Shown here in pieces: positions 10,091-22,900 of a stretch of DNA of 64,000 nt. Each line of letters starts with the position of its first letter. Positions within the stretch are counted from its first letter, which is position 1. Below the pieces are notes generated by a model. It saw only the letters and a list, made by a program, of their open reading frames with translations. It was not told the DNA's origin and did not search any database. The position numbers and the translations under genes are program-made. The DNA is from Gymnorhina tibicen (Eukaryota; Chordata; Aves; Passeriformes; Artamidae). The DNA lies in assembly GCA_013399875.1 (NCBI GenBank), contig VXAZ01001058.1:1422880-1486879 (forward strand). Reading direction: 5' to 3'.

Positions 10091-12480
10091 CAGAAAACTT
10101 GCATGATTTGTTAAAAAAAAAAGAATAAAACCGTTCTTTTTGTGATGCAAACCGCTTCACTGTTGCATGTTTCCTTTATGCCATGATTTTCATATCAAAA
10201 CCAGTTAATACACCAAGACCAGAAGGTTCATGCTGGTGACAGCTGAACCCCAGGGTGGTGGGTGTTCTGCAAGAGCACAACAAGAAAGATTTCCCTCTGC
10301 CTGAAACAGCTTCTGCACATGAAAGGACAGCAAGCACTGCAGCAAGCAGAGGAGAGGATTCAGGGTGGAGATGAGACTTCTGTGCTCCACATTTTAAGCA
10401 GTGGCCAAAGCACCCTCTAATTATAATGATTGGTTTATACAGGTGAATGTTTGAGAGATAAGGAGTTATTAGTAATAAATGTCTGATTAACGGCAGGCAG
10501 AAAATGCTGAAGGTGTATTTAAACAATCAGGCTAAAACCTTTGAAATTATTTCTGGGCCATTTTAAGGTCAGCATTAGCAGTAGTTTTTGAGGAATTCAT
10601 TTTCTGCTCTATTCATCTGCTATCAGGGAAAGAGGAATCTTGATATATTCCCTGCTTGTGTGAAAATGCATTTTCTTACAGTGATGTGACTTTTATTTGC
10701 TCCTCATTTCCTCATGTTTCCCAGACTGGAGGCAGGATGAGAGGGTGAATATTTGGGCATGCAGGCAAACATGGGAAGGTTTCCCAAGGCAGCAGAAGCT
10801 GAGTGTCTGTGCACATGTGCAGGGCTTTCCACTTCTGTTGTCTGCCTCTGTTACAGACATAAATGAATGAAAGATGCTGTCTCCAAACCCTTCCTTCTTC
10901 ACTTCTTGGTGTAGCTTTCCTTAAATTAATGATTACAACCAAGAGTCCAGTATGATCCCCTCGTCCTTCTCACCGTAAGCATCCCACGTGCACTCACAGC
11001 TCCCACAGCTGAGGGAGCAGGAATGAGCACAGCCCCAGTGCAGGCACAATCAAAGAGGTTTATTCAAGGGCTACACAGATTTTGATGCAAGGAACTCTTC
11101 TTGTGACAATGGGCTGTTGGCTAACATTCAAGGTGATCTTCCCCGAGCCTCATTAAGCTGTCTTCTGTAGTTAGGCTAAAAACAGGAGGCTGGTGGCTTC
11201 CTGAGCTATCCGAAAGGAGAAAGGGTGAGATTCATCTCTGCTTGCAGTTCCTTTATGGCTGAGTGAAGTGCCCTGACGGATATTGAGAGTGACTGAGTGC
11301 AGAGTGAGGAAGGCTGGCTCCAGTGGAGCCTACACAAGAGATGCAAACTTTGCTGAATGAGCTCTTCAAGTATTTTGAAACCCTTCTGTATTAATAGGCT
11401 TATTTTTCAGCGTGACCCTGAGGAGACCCAGAGTACTCTCAATGTGTTTGAGGCACACAGCGAAAGGGACGGGAAGATAAAACATTTCCTGGGTACTGGA
11501 ATCAACAGGGCTGCTGCTGTGACCTTCAGACCCGGCTTGGAATGAGAGCGTCAGACAAGAATGAGATCTTATTTCATGGGTGGGCAGGAGGAAAAGCTTG
11601 TGTGGGGAGGACTTAGGTGGTCTGGGGCATTTGGAGCACTTGGGCTGACTGAAGGGTGAACCCTCAGAACTGTAATTACATTTTTTGTCTTTGCTTCTGA
11701 GAAGCATCTGGAGCAGACAATCACAAAGGTAATGCTGGCCAGCCCTGCTAAATCTCAAGTACTGCCAGATTCTCCTCATCTCTTTGAACAAGTGAGACAG
11801 TGGAGCTGGGGGAAGAGCAAGATTTTAGAAGCTGCTTTCTCTTCAGGCGTTACAGGCAGTGTCTGTTTCAGATAGGAAATTCCAGGAACAGGGGATAAAA
11901 ATGGACCCCCAGAGAGTGGGGAGGCACCGTGCTGGCCCCGGGCCTACAGCAGAGAATGAACACACGGAATAAACCCCACAGACAGAGGGAAATTGGTGTC
12001 CTTTGTATTTGGTGTTGCCTTTCTGCTTGGGGGAGGTAATGGGGTTTTTGGTATTCCTGATGTCATCCTGCACCATGGCAGTGCATCCAGGGCCCTTCCT
12101 GGAGCCAGGGTCAGGGCTGGGGCTTTGGGCCAGGAGGGCTTCTCGGGGCTGTTATTTTGAATATCTGAGGTCAGATGTGCTGTTAAAGCTGCCTGTGTTT
12201 TCTGGAATGCACACTCTCTGTTTTCCCTGTCCACGGCCTGTACTGAAAGCGGCAGGAACTGTAAATATTAATTACATTTCCTGGTGCAGGTTCCTGTCCC
12301 AGGTAACCGCACTGAAATCAGCTGAACGTGGGATACATGATGGATTCAGAAGCACAGAAATTCTTCTCAAAAGAATTATTCTTATCCTCCAAATATTATT
12401 TATTTTGGTGGGAATTGGTCCGTTCAGCTGCAGTGATACTCCTCAAACCCCAGCGCTGTGACACAATATTGCTCTTTTAT
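10090..12480. other. Non-coding stretch, nothing identified
   Basis: Ordinary mixed-composition sequence. The longest frame is 152 codons plus at 12003-12461 and has a hydrophobic end but no recognisable homology. No interspersed repeat was recognised. Confidence 0.5.
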
Positions 12481-12769
12481 TAAGCCCTAATACCAGCAGA
12501 TTGTTTTAAGCCTCCTGCTGCGAATCTCTTGCAGATGAAATGCTGCAGCAGGCATGCCTGGGTGAGGAGGGGACTGGGGGATGCTCTCCCGCACGGCTTT
12601 ATCACTGCGGTGCTCTGGAGGCTCTGGCTGATGGAAAAGCAGGCGGTAAATAAAAACACCCCCCACGCCCCAGCGCTGAGTGCTGGGGAGGAAACCTGGA
12701 CCCATCGGGAGGGGCTGAGCGGTGCTGCACGGCCCGAGCGACCGCGGCCACCCCCTAATCAAACCCGAC

Positions 12770-12960
12770 AGCTCCAGTGCCTCGTAATTATGGCCTGCCA
12801 GAGGCGCTTTGTAGGCTAGCAGTACTTTTGGGATAGTTTGCATCTAAATTAAAATTGAACTTCAAAGCGGTTTGATGGAGATGCGTTTCCAAGGAGCTGC
12901 GGGAATGTGAAAGGCACTCCCTGATTAGCATGATGCACTGTACCAGCTGGGTGCTACTGT
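12770..12960. promoter_or_regulatory. Candidate conserved enhancer-like segment
   Basis: Contains CTAATC, GTAATTATGG, TAAATTAAAATTG, GATTAGC and GTTTGATGG motifs in non-repetitive sequence, ending at an A-rich run at 12961. The density of homeodomain-like cores with retained CpGs suggests a regulatory element. This is not shown by the sequence alone. Confidence 0.22.
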
Positions 12961-12979
12961 AAAAAAAAAATAAAATAAA
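12961..12979. repeat. A-rich run
   Basis: Ten A followed by TAAAATAAA. It may be a slippage tract. No retrotransposed body is recognisable to its left, so it is not called a poly(A) tail. Confidence 0.7.
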
Positions 12980-15900
12980 GAGTAGAATCCTGTGCTGATA
13001 ATCAGAAAGTGTATCTTGAATCCTATTAATTTGCTTTTGAATTATTTATGGGGGTTTTGTTCCAGTCGTGTGTCTCCTTTCAAATGTTTATTTAGTTTAT
13101 CCGTAAAGAAAAAAAAAACCACAAAACGGGGAGGAAGAGAGAGAAAGCTGGAAAATCTCCAAGGGTTAGCTCACCAGCAATCTGTTTAGGTGTCCTCTCC
13201 TCAACTGAGCCCTGCTCTGCTAAATATTTATGGCAATGTTTAACAAATAAATGTCACCCACCTCCCCATTTACAGTAAAGCAGAAAATAGAACCACTCTA
13301 AAGGGGGATTACCTCTTTTCCACCATGAAGGGAACAGAAATTCCATGAATATATGTTAATTTCTAGAACTGCAAGTGCAAACATCTGTCTGTCCACGTTA
13401 CAGATGTTCTGCCTGAAGGCTTTTTGCTGATCCCATCTCTAGACAATAGCAGCAGAGAGTTCACAGCTTCACGGGGTTCTCTCTGTCCTGAGGTATTGTT
13501 TCAGCAGTAATTGGCAGCAACAGGCAGCTCCTCAGGAGGGGACCCTGGGTTCTGGAACACTCACACAGCTCTGGGCACACGGGCTGGCCAGCAGCATCTC
13601 AGCCAGGCAGGAGGGATGCACTGGGGCCTGGGCTCTGGACACTTCAGGTGTCCAAATCCAGTTCGAATGGAGGCTGCATTTTCTCAACATCCCCGTGTTT
13701 GTGTGCCTGTTTCCCACCAGCTCCTGTGCTTTGATGGGAAGGATTCTGTAACAAAGATCCTTTTTGGCTTAACCGGTTTTGTTGTGCTTCACCCCCTTTG
13801 CTGGATCCACCCAGCTCCAAATCCTTTCAGGGGTTTCATTCAGCCTCTCAGACCAAGCCTGTGTGTCCAGCAGTGCCCACGTCTGCATTCCTCACGAGAG
13901 TGCATTTAAATCACTGAGATCCATAGATTATATTCCTCCAATATATTTATTCCTGCCTGAAAACAGTGACTAGATGGAGCACTTCTAGGGGGATTTATAG
14001 GACTTTAAAATTTTATTGAGTTTGATGGCTGTAGGAGAAAGAAAGAAATACCAGTTGCATAATTCAGAGATGTACAGCTTGGCTCCTGTATTTCCAATAC
14101 TGTCGATCGGTATCTGTGAGGCCTGTCAGGATTTTTCTCAGGATACTGAATCCATGTGAATGCCTCCACAGTTATCTGCCTGCCTGTATTGTGCCAATCT
14201 GTCCAAGCGTGGTGCCTGCAGAATCTCTGTAAACAGCTTGTGCTGAGGAATTTGAAGCTTTCTTACCATTAGACCAGTTTTTAACAGAGAACTTTTAGCA
14301 AAAGTATCTAAACTTTTCTGTTCTGATGGACCAATTCCCACCCTGACAACTCGTGTGTTAGGAATACCTCTTCAAAAAAGGCAAGGTTTCCTTCATAGTT
14401 TCATTATTTTTACTTTCTTGCTGTTGCTGACTTTGGATGTTTGTGTTTATTCGTGATAATTTATTCATTACTCCATTTGCAGATGGGGCATCTAGTTAAT
14501 AGCATATAGGAACTCCTTCCACAAATTCAAACCTGTTAAATGGAAGTCCCTTTCAGGACTGCACCACCCTGTTTTCTACGGCAGAGCCTTCATTCTCACT
14601 GAATTGCTTTGCAGAGTTTCTCAGGGAAAAAGAGATGGCCAGAAACCAATGTATCTTTCATGAAACGTTTTCTGAGAAAATATTGACTGTTTTACAAGAA
14701 AATGTCGAAAATTCCGCAGGTCTCGTTCAAAAACGGGGCACTTCATTTTCCTCGAGGCCAAAGGGATGTGCAGAAGTACACAAGCAGCACAGGCCTGACC
14801 CCACTGCTGCCCATGCACACCTGGCCAGGCACTGCACGTGCACAGCTGAGTTCTTTTAAACCCCTGCGAGCAAACTCTGGGCCCCAGCGGCTGCAGATCC
14901 CTCAATACTCGCCTTTATTCGGGGTGGGTGCTGAGGAGCTCAGCACCACAAACTCCGATTCCGGTGGCAGCTTTAATTGCAGGTTGGGATGCTGAGCACT
15001 TAAGCTTGGAAAGATGAAAGATCCGTGCTTGGCTTCCCTAACGCAGCCTGGATCCCTGGAGAAGGGGTCCTGGAGGGGCCCTGCTCACGCACACACACGT
15101 CCTGCAGGTGCTGGGAGCGCCACTGCCCACAGGTCATTCACAGACCAGCCTCTGTCCACCTCCTTGGGTCCCACGAGGGAGCTGCTTCCTGGCAGACACC
15201 TCCCAGACAGACAGAAGTTGTTTCTTGCCCAGTTCTGCTCATTCTTTCTCTCAGCTGACACAGATTCTGTGACCCAGTAGCACAGCAGGGTTTTATTTTT
15301 CATAATTCAACAGTGTTTCTTGCTGGTAGAATTACCACCACAAATCACTGCTGGGGAAGCTCTTTTTACCAAGAACTGACGAGTTATTAAAGAAAAATGC
15401 TTGAAGACGTTTAGACAGAAAGCTGGCATTCCCTGTTACCCCTTGACAACACATGAGCTGCTCCCAGAGACAGGGCAAGGCAAATTTTTCCGGAGTCTCT
15501 CTGCTTCACTGCAGTCACTCTTCCTCCTCCACCTCCTTTTCCCTCTTTCCCACTTACCACATGGAAATTCAGAACATTTCCCAAAAATAGAGTTCAGATC
15601 TGAAGGCTGGGGATGTCTGTGCTGGGAGCTTGTAATTCTTGACACACTTTTGGTGGTTTCAAAGGGCACTGCCAGCTGCTGGCCTGGAAGCAGCCAGCCC
15701 AGCCCAGGCCTGGGAATCTGAGCAGCACCATCCCATGGAGTCTCCTGCAGAAATTCCCATGTGCCAGGATTGTTTTAACTGTGGCACGTCCCCTTTTCGT
15801 ATCTGCTGTTTCCTCTTTCCTCTCTGGCTGGCCGGTTCGAGGGGAAGCCAACACAGAAAGCTGTGGCTGGGAAGAGGTGTCCGTGTCCAGCACGCTGCTG

Positions 15901-16840
15901 GGTGCAGTGGGGATGCATGGGATGTGCGCAGATCCTTTCCTTTTGGAGCTCTCACCGGGTGAAACATCCCTCAATTAAATGTTTTAGCCAATAGCAGCTT
16001 TTAAGAATTATTTGGGGCTCTGGTTAATTCTGTATATACACAAGTCCTGTGCTTTTGATTTCTGTAGCAATTTATTCATTTGTACAACGCCTTCTTCAAG
16101 CAGAGGTCTGTATGTGCCCATAAAATGTTACTATAAACATTTAAATGATATTATAAACGTGCTTGCTCTTAAAAGGAAGCGCAGGAAAATCTTTGCTACC
16201 TCTCAGTACAAAGAAAGCTGAAGGAAGAATCAAACTCCCAGTTGTTAATTAAGCACTTGTAACAGGATTTCTTGCCTTTTAGGGGAATGTTTCTTCTAAT
16301 TGAACGTGGATAAGTCACTTTTAGACAGCCACCATAGGATGAAATATATCACAGTAGTGTAACTCTATTCCTGTTGGCATCATCTGAGATTGAGTCCTCG
16401 GGAACATATGGAGTGCACGGAGTGAGAATGGATTCAGTGCTGCTCTTCGTGTCTGCTGGCTGGGAAGTAATTGTGGCAGAAAGAGAAGAAATCACCAACT
16501 TGTACTGGCATGTTCTCCTGCCTGCTTGGATTTATAAATGTAGGCATCCGTGGCCAGCAAAGGCTTGGCAATAAGTGAATGCTGACTTCAGGCAGCTATT
16601 CCTGAATGAGCTGTGGTGGTGACAACATCCTCTTGTGTCATTTGGCCACAAAGAGTTGCTGTGAATCCATTCCAAAACAATGGAATTGCTGCGGTTCCCA
16701 GAAGTTTTCTGGCCTGCCGTGGCACAGGGTGGAACAATTCAAGATTGGCGATTATTGTAACAAACTCAGGCTGAAATGCTCTCAGCTGAGCTGCTGGTTG
16801 GCCGCAGACGCTGGCTGAGCGAGGACAAACCATTTAATGC
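12980..16840. other. Non-coding stretch, nothing identified
   Basis: Alternating AT-rich (13.0-13.4, 14.0-14.6 and 15.97-16.3 kb) and GC-richer (13.5-13.9 and 14.8-15.9 kb) patches. Frames of up to 132 codons overlap on both strands without recognisable content. The AT-rich part at 16.06-16.26 kb has TTAATTAAGC and similar motifs and could be regulatory, but I see nothing firm. Confidence 0.45.
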
Positions 16841-16843
16841 CCT

Positions 16844-17455
16844 GTGCCAGGCAGAGCCGTGAGGATGCTCTGGGAGGCCTGCAGGAGGCACAGGGACACC
16901 GTGGCCATGGGTGATGGATCAAACAGCACAACAGGCACAGCTTGGAGCTGGAATATCCTCCTCCAGGTGGAACCTCTCAATCAGAGGAGAACATTTCCCA
17001 TTATGCCATGGGAAGAAGTGCTGCTTGTGGGTGAAAGCAAGGTGAGCTTTACAAAGTCATCACAGGAAATGCAGGAACAGTTTTCCTGTGTGGTGGCAGG
17101 TTCACAGCACAGTCACAAACCAAAAAAAGTGCATCTGCTTTTTGGGTGGGTTGATACTGGCCGGCTGCCAGACACCCACCCAGCCATTCTCTCACTTCCC
17201 ATCCTCTACAGGACACGGGAGACAGGGGAAAAATCATGGGGTTCAATATATGGGCAGAGAAATTACTTAAAAATCACAGGACCAGGGGACTGTGGTCAGT
17301 CCCTACCAGCCCCATCCCCCTCACAGCCTCTCCAGCACAGCACAAGGGACTCTGCCTGTCACCTGCAGCTCCTCCTCCCCCAGCTCGGACCTGGGTGGTC
17401 TCAGGGATGTTTCCCACAGCTTTTTCCTCATCCCTGCAGGTTTTGCCTGTTATGA
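16844..17455 (+). other. 203-codon open frame, not supported as a gene
   Basis: An ATG-initiated frame of 203 codons in a GC-rich patch. The peptide has no recognisable domain, signal peptide or repeat. Its last third is rich in Pro, Ser, Leu and Gln, as read-through of C-rich DNA would give. Shorter frames on both strands overlap it. Vertebrate genes are usually split into exons, and no convincing splice context was identified. It is probably chance. Confidence 0.12.
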
Positions 17456-20295
17456 AATGTCCTTTTTCCCGTGGCAGCCCCAGTCTGGCTGTGCTGGATC
17501 CACTGGGACCAGCCTGGACCAGCTCCAGGGTCCCCCCCGAGCCCCCAGCCCCTGGGCACGGTGGTGCCTGGAGCAGGAGCTGGCACAGAGACCTCTCCAA
17601 GGTGTGAGCAATAAATCAGTGCTCCATCCTTCTGCTCACTGAACAGCCAGGCCGCGGTTCTGTGGGAGCAGAGATGGATTTTCTTCCCCCACAGAAGCTA
17701 TAGGGAACGAGGGAGCTGTGCTGATCGGGGCTGAGAGTCCCTGAGTGATTGATTTGAGAGCGCTCTGTCCTCAGGGGCTCTCTGATCTTACTGCTAAATG
17801 CTCTCAATGCTAATGGGCAGTAACGCTGAAGGAACGAGGCACTGTCAGCCTCACCGCTCAGGAGAAAATGCAGGCACTTCCAGATAGTTTGGGAAAATAG
17901 CGCTGTGGCTTCAGCTCGGGGAAAATCGAGCTGGTGAGAAGCCTGAGATTTAGATGCTGGAAAACGTCATGAGTCAGACTTTCAGTCCCACCGAGATGAA
18001 TTCCTTAAGAAAACAGAGGTGACTGATACAAGAAGCTGTTCATAGGAGCAGTTTCTTGGTGGCGAGACCAGGACTGGGCCCCGAGTCTGCTGTGGTTCTC
18101 TGAGCCTCATCCCAGTGCAGTGAGGAGCTCTGTGTGGGGAGCCTTGCACCCGGAATTCTTGATGATCCAGCTGAACAGTGACCCGGCTCAGGCACGGGTG
18201 GGAGCCAAAGCCCGCATGGATTTCCTGCAGCAGCCAAACCTTGTCCCTGGGCAGTGTGACTGTCACAGCACCCTGCAGGCTTCTGGAGAGCGTTTGCAGG
18301 ACAAGTTCAGGGCAGCACTGGAGATGAGGAGTTCAGAGTGGGCCGTGCAATATCTGGGGTAAGGGATGGATTCCCGTGGGACCGGCAGGCATCTCAGGTT
18401 CAGTTCATCCCGTAATTCACCATTAGACACTTCCCCAGTTCAGCACCCCTTGGATCTGAAATGCAGAAGAAAGAAATGAGCAGTAGGAAAGGGGAGCAGA
18501 GCCTTTCCTTTGAGCATGGAAATTACTCCTCAAATGCCTTTGTTGACAGCTGGCGTGGCACAAAATAAACACAGGTCTATTTGCAAGTAAGCAGGAATTA
18601 GCATAAACAGCAGCTGCTGTATTACCAGAAAACATGTAGCAATAAAAGGGTTTTTTCTGCCTTCAGAAACAAAGGTAGGTAAAAAGCCTGCATGAAATAG
18701 TGAGTTAGTTAACCACCTGTTAAGGTTCTGAGCACCGACAAAATGAAAGAACTATTTGTTGATGACTGAAGTCCTTTTTTGAATAAGGCTTTCTGGTTGA
18801 GACTGGACCTGTCCTTCTGACTCTCCATAAAAACCAGTGCAGTGTCAAAAATACCCTCTTAGCTCTTCTCTCTCCCAGATCAGGGGGTTTCCTACACTTC
18901 CCTTTTCAGTTGTCTTCTTGCTGCCTCGGGTAATAATTTCAAATTTTTCTGAGGTTGTTTGGATGTGATTTCCAGCTCCCTGTTCTCCAGCTGCATGGAA
19001 CAGAAAGGCAAGTCAAACCTTCAGGACATATAACAGTATTTGTGAGCAGATCCTATTCTGCAGGATAAGTTTATGGTCTTTTGTCTCTCTTTCTTTCTAG
19101 TTAGGAGCCTCCTCAGCAGCACTGTCATATTTTAATAAAAACTAATGGCCCGACACAGTGCAATGCAGGAACACGAGAAGAAGCGATTTTAAGTGCATGA
19201 TTTTAGACTGATGATGCTTGGATTTATGGCTTAATCTGCTTCCCATGGAAGGTGCCTTACCTGTCCAGTTAACTTACCAGTGCCAGCCGTGCTCCTGGCC
19301 ATCTGCAGGTGCCACGGCCTCTGTGCTGGACTGGCCTTGGGCCTCAGCCTTGGGAAGCACGCCTGCTCGGCCTCAGTTTGTCTCTGGAGTTTTCTGCAAA
19401 CAGGATGTTTATTTAAATAAAACCTCACTAAATAAAAGGGCCCTGTTTGGAGTTTACATAGAACTTTGTATCTACAAAAAGCCACTTCAAGGCAAGGCTC
19501 AGCAGACAGTGAATCGATTTCACTGTTTCCACAGTGAGTTTTGGTTCAGAGGCAGATCCTGATACTGTTTCTTACCAGACTATTCACTTTGTTTCCTGAG
19601 TCAGTAAAATCAGTTGAGTAAAATATCACCTCAACTCCATCAGATTGTGACTAAATAAATCTGATCCTTGGGGGAAGCCTGAGGGGGGTGGGATGTGTTA
19701 TGGCCGTGGAAAACGTGTCAACAGCAGGATGAGAGCTGAGGAGTTTCTTATTTGAGGTCCCATCTTCTTTTCATTCTTTCCTTTCTCACTATTCATAAGT
19801 TCAAAAATGGGTTTTGGTTTGGGTTCTTTTTGTGTCAATAGACACTTGCTTTAGCTGATGAAAGATTTTTGGTGATATTTTGTATGGGAAGACTTATGTG
19901 GCCTGTGTGGAATGTTTGTGAAACAGCACATTTTTCATGTGATCGCAGTTTCATAGCATTTCTTCTGTTTCCACTGGCAGCTTCTGTTTTCAAGGTAACC
20001 ATATTTCAAAAGTGTGGTATCATTTTGGTGGGTGAAATGCTTTGGAAGCTTTTGAAGTAAAAAACACACATAAATTTTCCACAGCAGGTTTCTGTAACAA
20101 GCAGAGAGAATCAGATCTCACAATTTGCATACAGATTGGGCCAAGTTTTCTTCAATACCAGTTATTAAAAACACATTTCTGTTTGGCTGTGGGCTTTTTT
20201 GAAGGCATTAAAAATCCAGTTATTTACATTATTGATGGGGACATCAGCATCCCACCCACAGAGAGCACGGTAATTTGGGTTTTTTCTGGAGTTTT

Positions 20296-20352
20296 ATTTT
20301 TGATATTTTTTCTTCTTTTTTTCTTTTTTTTTCTTTTTTTTTTTTTTTTTTT
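20296..20352. repeat. T-rich low-complexity tract ending in 19 T
   Basis: Interrupted T runs (separated by single C, G or A) ending with an unbroken run of 19 T at 20334-20352. On the minus strand this is a poly(A)-like tract, but the sequence to its right (the body of any minus-strand retrocopy) has no recognisable identity. Called a low-complexity tract. Confidence 0.85.
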
Positions 20353-21327
20353 CTGAGAACATTTCATCCACTGTATCTGTCTGCTGGTTGTCTTTATATC
20401 TGCAAGTGTCTGGGCATGTGAGCTTGTTTATAAGCAGGAAGGCACACAGAATCCCTCTTTTCTGGCTACACAGTAAACAAAAACGTGTGAAGTCTTCACA
20501 CTCCCAGAGCAGGCCTCATTGTGGTCAAATGCTATTTTCTTTTAGGGGGCATCATTTTAATCTCTCTCTCCTTACGTGGATCCAGACTCTGATTCTTTCA
20601 CCTCCTTCAAGCAGCCCCTGAGCCCTGAGGAGCTGGGTATAATCTCCATGGAGCTTCTCCTGCTATAAAATAGTTTGCATAGGAGCAAGAGCATCTCTGG
20701 GCTCCTTGACTTGACAGTGACAACAGCAGTTGAACAAGATCTGATCAAATCTCGAGTCAAAATGGGGAACATTTGCATTTTCTGTATCTGTTTTATATCA
20801 GATATCAATCTGATACCAGATTTAAGTGCAGACTGAAAATAGAAGAGTTAAGATCCTGCCAGATTAAGGTTTTCTCACTCCACAGAAGAGAGAAAATATT
20901 CTAGGTAGGAGAATATGTCAAGGTGTGGGAAGGGTAGCAAGGGAACGAGATCAAACCTGAATTCACTGAAGATACTGAAGTTTTTCTTTTGATTTTAGTA
21001 AGTTGAGTGTGCTACACTTGAATTTAATCCTTTAGTGGACTCCCTGAAAGATCTGGTGTGATTCAGCACGGACAGTGCCAGCATCTGTTTCCTCCTCTGT
21101 GATGTTCCTAATCCTTTCTTCCCACACCAGGCTGGCAGGGGAATAATCCCTTTGGTGGTTTTTTGGGGTCAGGAATGACCCTGGCACACAAGCAGCTCTG
21201 TCACAGTGTGAACACCGACATCATCTGTGTCTGGACACTGGTTTTTTCTCCAAAGTTCACTTCTGCTGTCTGAGTTGCAGTTTTGGGGGTTGTTCTGATG
21301 TTTTTCATTGGCCTCTCTTTTTTGTGT

Positions 21328-21347
21328 GTTTGTTTGTTTGTTTGTTT
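21328..21347. repeat. TTTG microsatellite
   Basis: About five tandem TTTG units, preceded by a short TGTGTG run. A likely length-variable site. Confidence 0.9.
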
Positions 21348-22605
21348 TCCCATCTTCTCCCTATTTATTCCTTCCTGCCACTGGAAATAAGGGGAATCTC
21401 TCCTCTCACTGCATCTTAAGGACCTGCTTGGGAACTTCTGGGTCTGCTTGGACTCTTAGGTAGAATTACTGCCCAAAGGCAGTGAACATTCAGCATTTGT
21501 CTCCTGGGGATCGTGGCAGGCGCTCGGAGTGTGAGCAATGTTTTGGACAGTACTGTCAGGTGCTGCACGGAATTGCACAGTGGGATCTTAAAGCATTTCC
21601 TTGTGTCCAAACCACGCTCCCACAGCCCGGGGAGGCTGAGCACTGAACACTGCCAGCTGCTGTGCTCAGAGCCAGGGCCGTGCTCGTGGGGCAGGGGCAC
21701 AGGGTGAGCTCCCAGTGCTGCAGTTCCCGCAGGGATGGGAATTCCTGCACCCCAGGACGGAGCAGGAGCTGTGCAGAACACGGATCCGACCTCTCCAGGG
21801 GCTCAGTGGCCCCAGCCCTGTCCCAGCCCTGGATGTTGCTGCTCCACTGCAGGCATCAAACTCCTGCCTTTGCCAGCTGAGCAGGCTCTGAAGTTCCCCA
21901 TTCACAGAGTGGCGATGATCTTCATCCTATTATGGGATAGCAGGAATCGAGGAGGGAAATCAAACCACACTGCTCTTGTTGGGAAAACTTCCTTTCCTTT
22001 AATGCTCTGCGTTTGTGCCTCGCTGCCTGCACCTCTCCCACTAATCAGCTTTTAATGACTGCTCCCACTGATACCAGAGCAGCTGATCCTTCGCATGCAG
22101 CCGCTGTTTCCTGGAATAAAATCAATTAAGCTCCTTGTTTCTCTGACCCCATCTTATGCTAAGGCTTAGCACAACAGCTGGAGCACATTTTGGTCTTCGT
22201 GCTTTTATAATTTTGGTTCTAGAGGCACTGCAGCAAGTCAGGTGTCAGTGCAAGGATTAGTTTCAGTGCAACACGATGTGTGTGTATTTAAAGTCTGCAG
22301 TGATCTAATTATTACACTTACATGCTTCACTTCTGCAAAAACGATTTAATGAGCCTGTGACACCTTTCAACAGCCTTCTTGAATTTTTATTTTTTGGTGA
22401 ATATTCCAATGGACAAAGTGATAAATTTATGGCAGGCAATTTTGAAGATTTTCACAGACTTAAAATATCGAGCTGTTGGAAAGATGCTTCTAGAACACAA
22501 CACTAAACTTGTGTTGCTTGTTGAAATATTTTGTTTCCAAATTAACTTCAAGAAAGTTGAGCATTTCAAATGAAAGTTTTTAGAGGACGAGCTTTTGTAG
22601 AAAGA

Positions 22606-22621
22606 TTTTTTTTTTTTTTTT
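22606..22621. repeat. Run of 16 T
   Basis: An uninterrupted homopolymer. Its length may be error-prone in assemblies. Confidence 0.9.
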
Positions 22622-22699
22622 CTGTCAAAACTGCTTCAACTTATTTTGGGCCAGCTTTAGAGAAAACTTTCTTCAGTTACCATAGTTAATGGCACGATC

Positions 22700-22900
22700 A
22701 CTTCATTGCTGGGGAGAAAATCAGCACTGCCCTTTGCATTCTGTTTTAAAATTGCTTTTGGCTTTAGGCAGGCTACGGGAGCTAACTGATCAGCTCCTGC
22801 AATCTCTTGCTGCTAATTGGCTCGATGGGAGGTGATAAAGGGAATAATAGCAGTTCCCATCGTGTCACAGGAGACACTTTGTGCTAGAGATTCCCTTTTC
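22700..22900. promoter_or_regulatory. Candidate conserved enhancer-like segment
   Basis: Non-repetitive sequence with CTGATCAGCTCC, GCTAATTGGC, a GATAAAGG box and GGAATAATAG in close spacing. Heuristic call only. Confidence 0.2.

Larger units (their letters stand above)
17456..22690. other. Non-coding stretch with simple repeats
   Basis: No gene recognised. It holds a T-rich tract (20296-20352), a TTTG tract (21328-21347) and a run of 16 T (22606-22621), each annotated. GC-richer patches near 17.5-18.4 and 21.5-21.9 kb carry overlapping short frames. Confidence 0.45.

Noticed and set aside
20296..20352. Poly(T) as tail of a minus-strand retrocopy
   Set aside because: No recognisable gene or repeat body to its right and no target-site duplication seen. 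Treated as low complexity.
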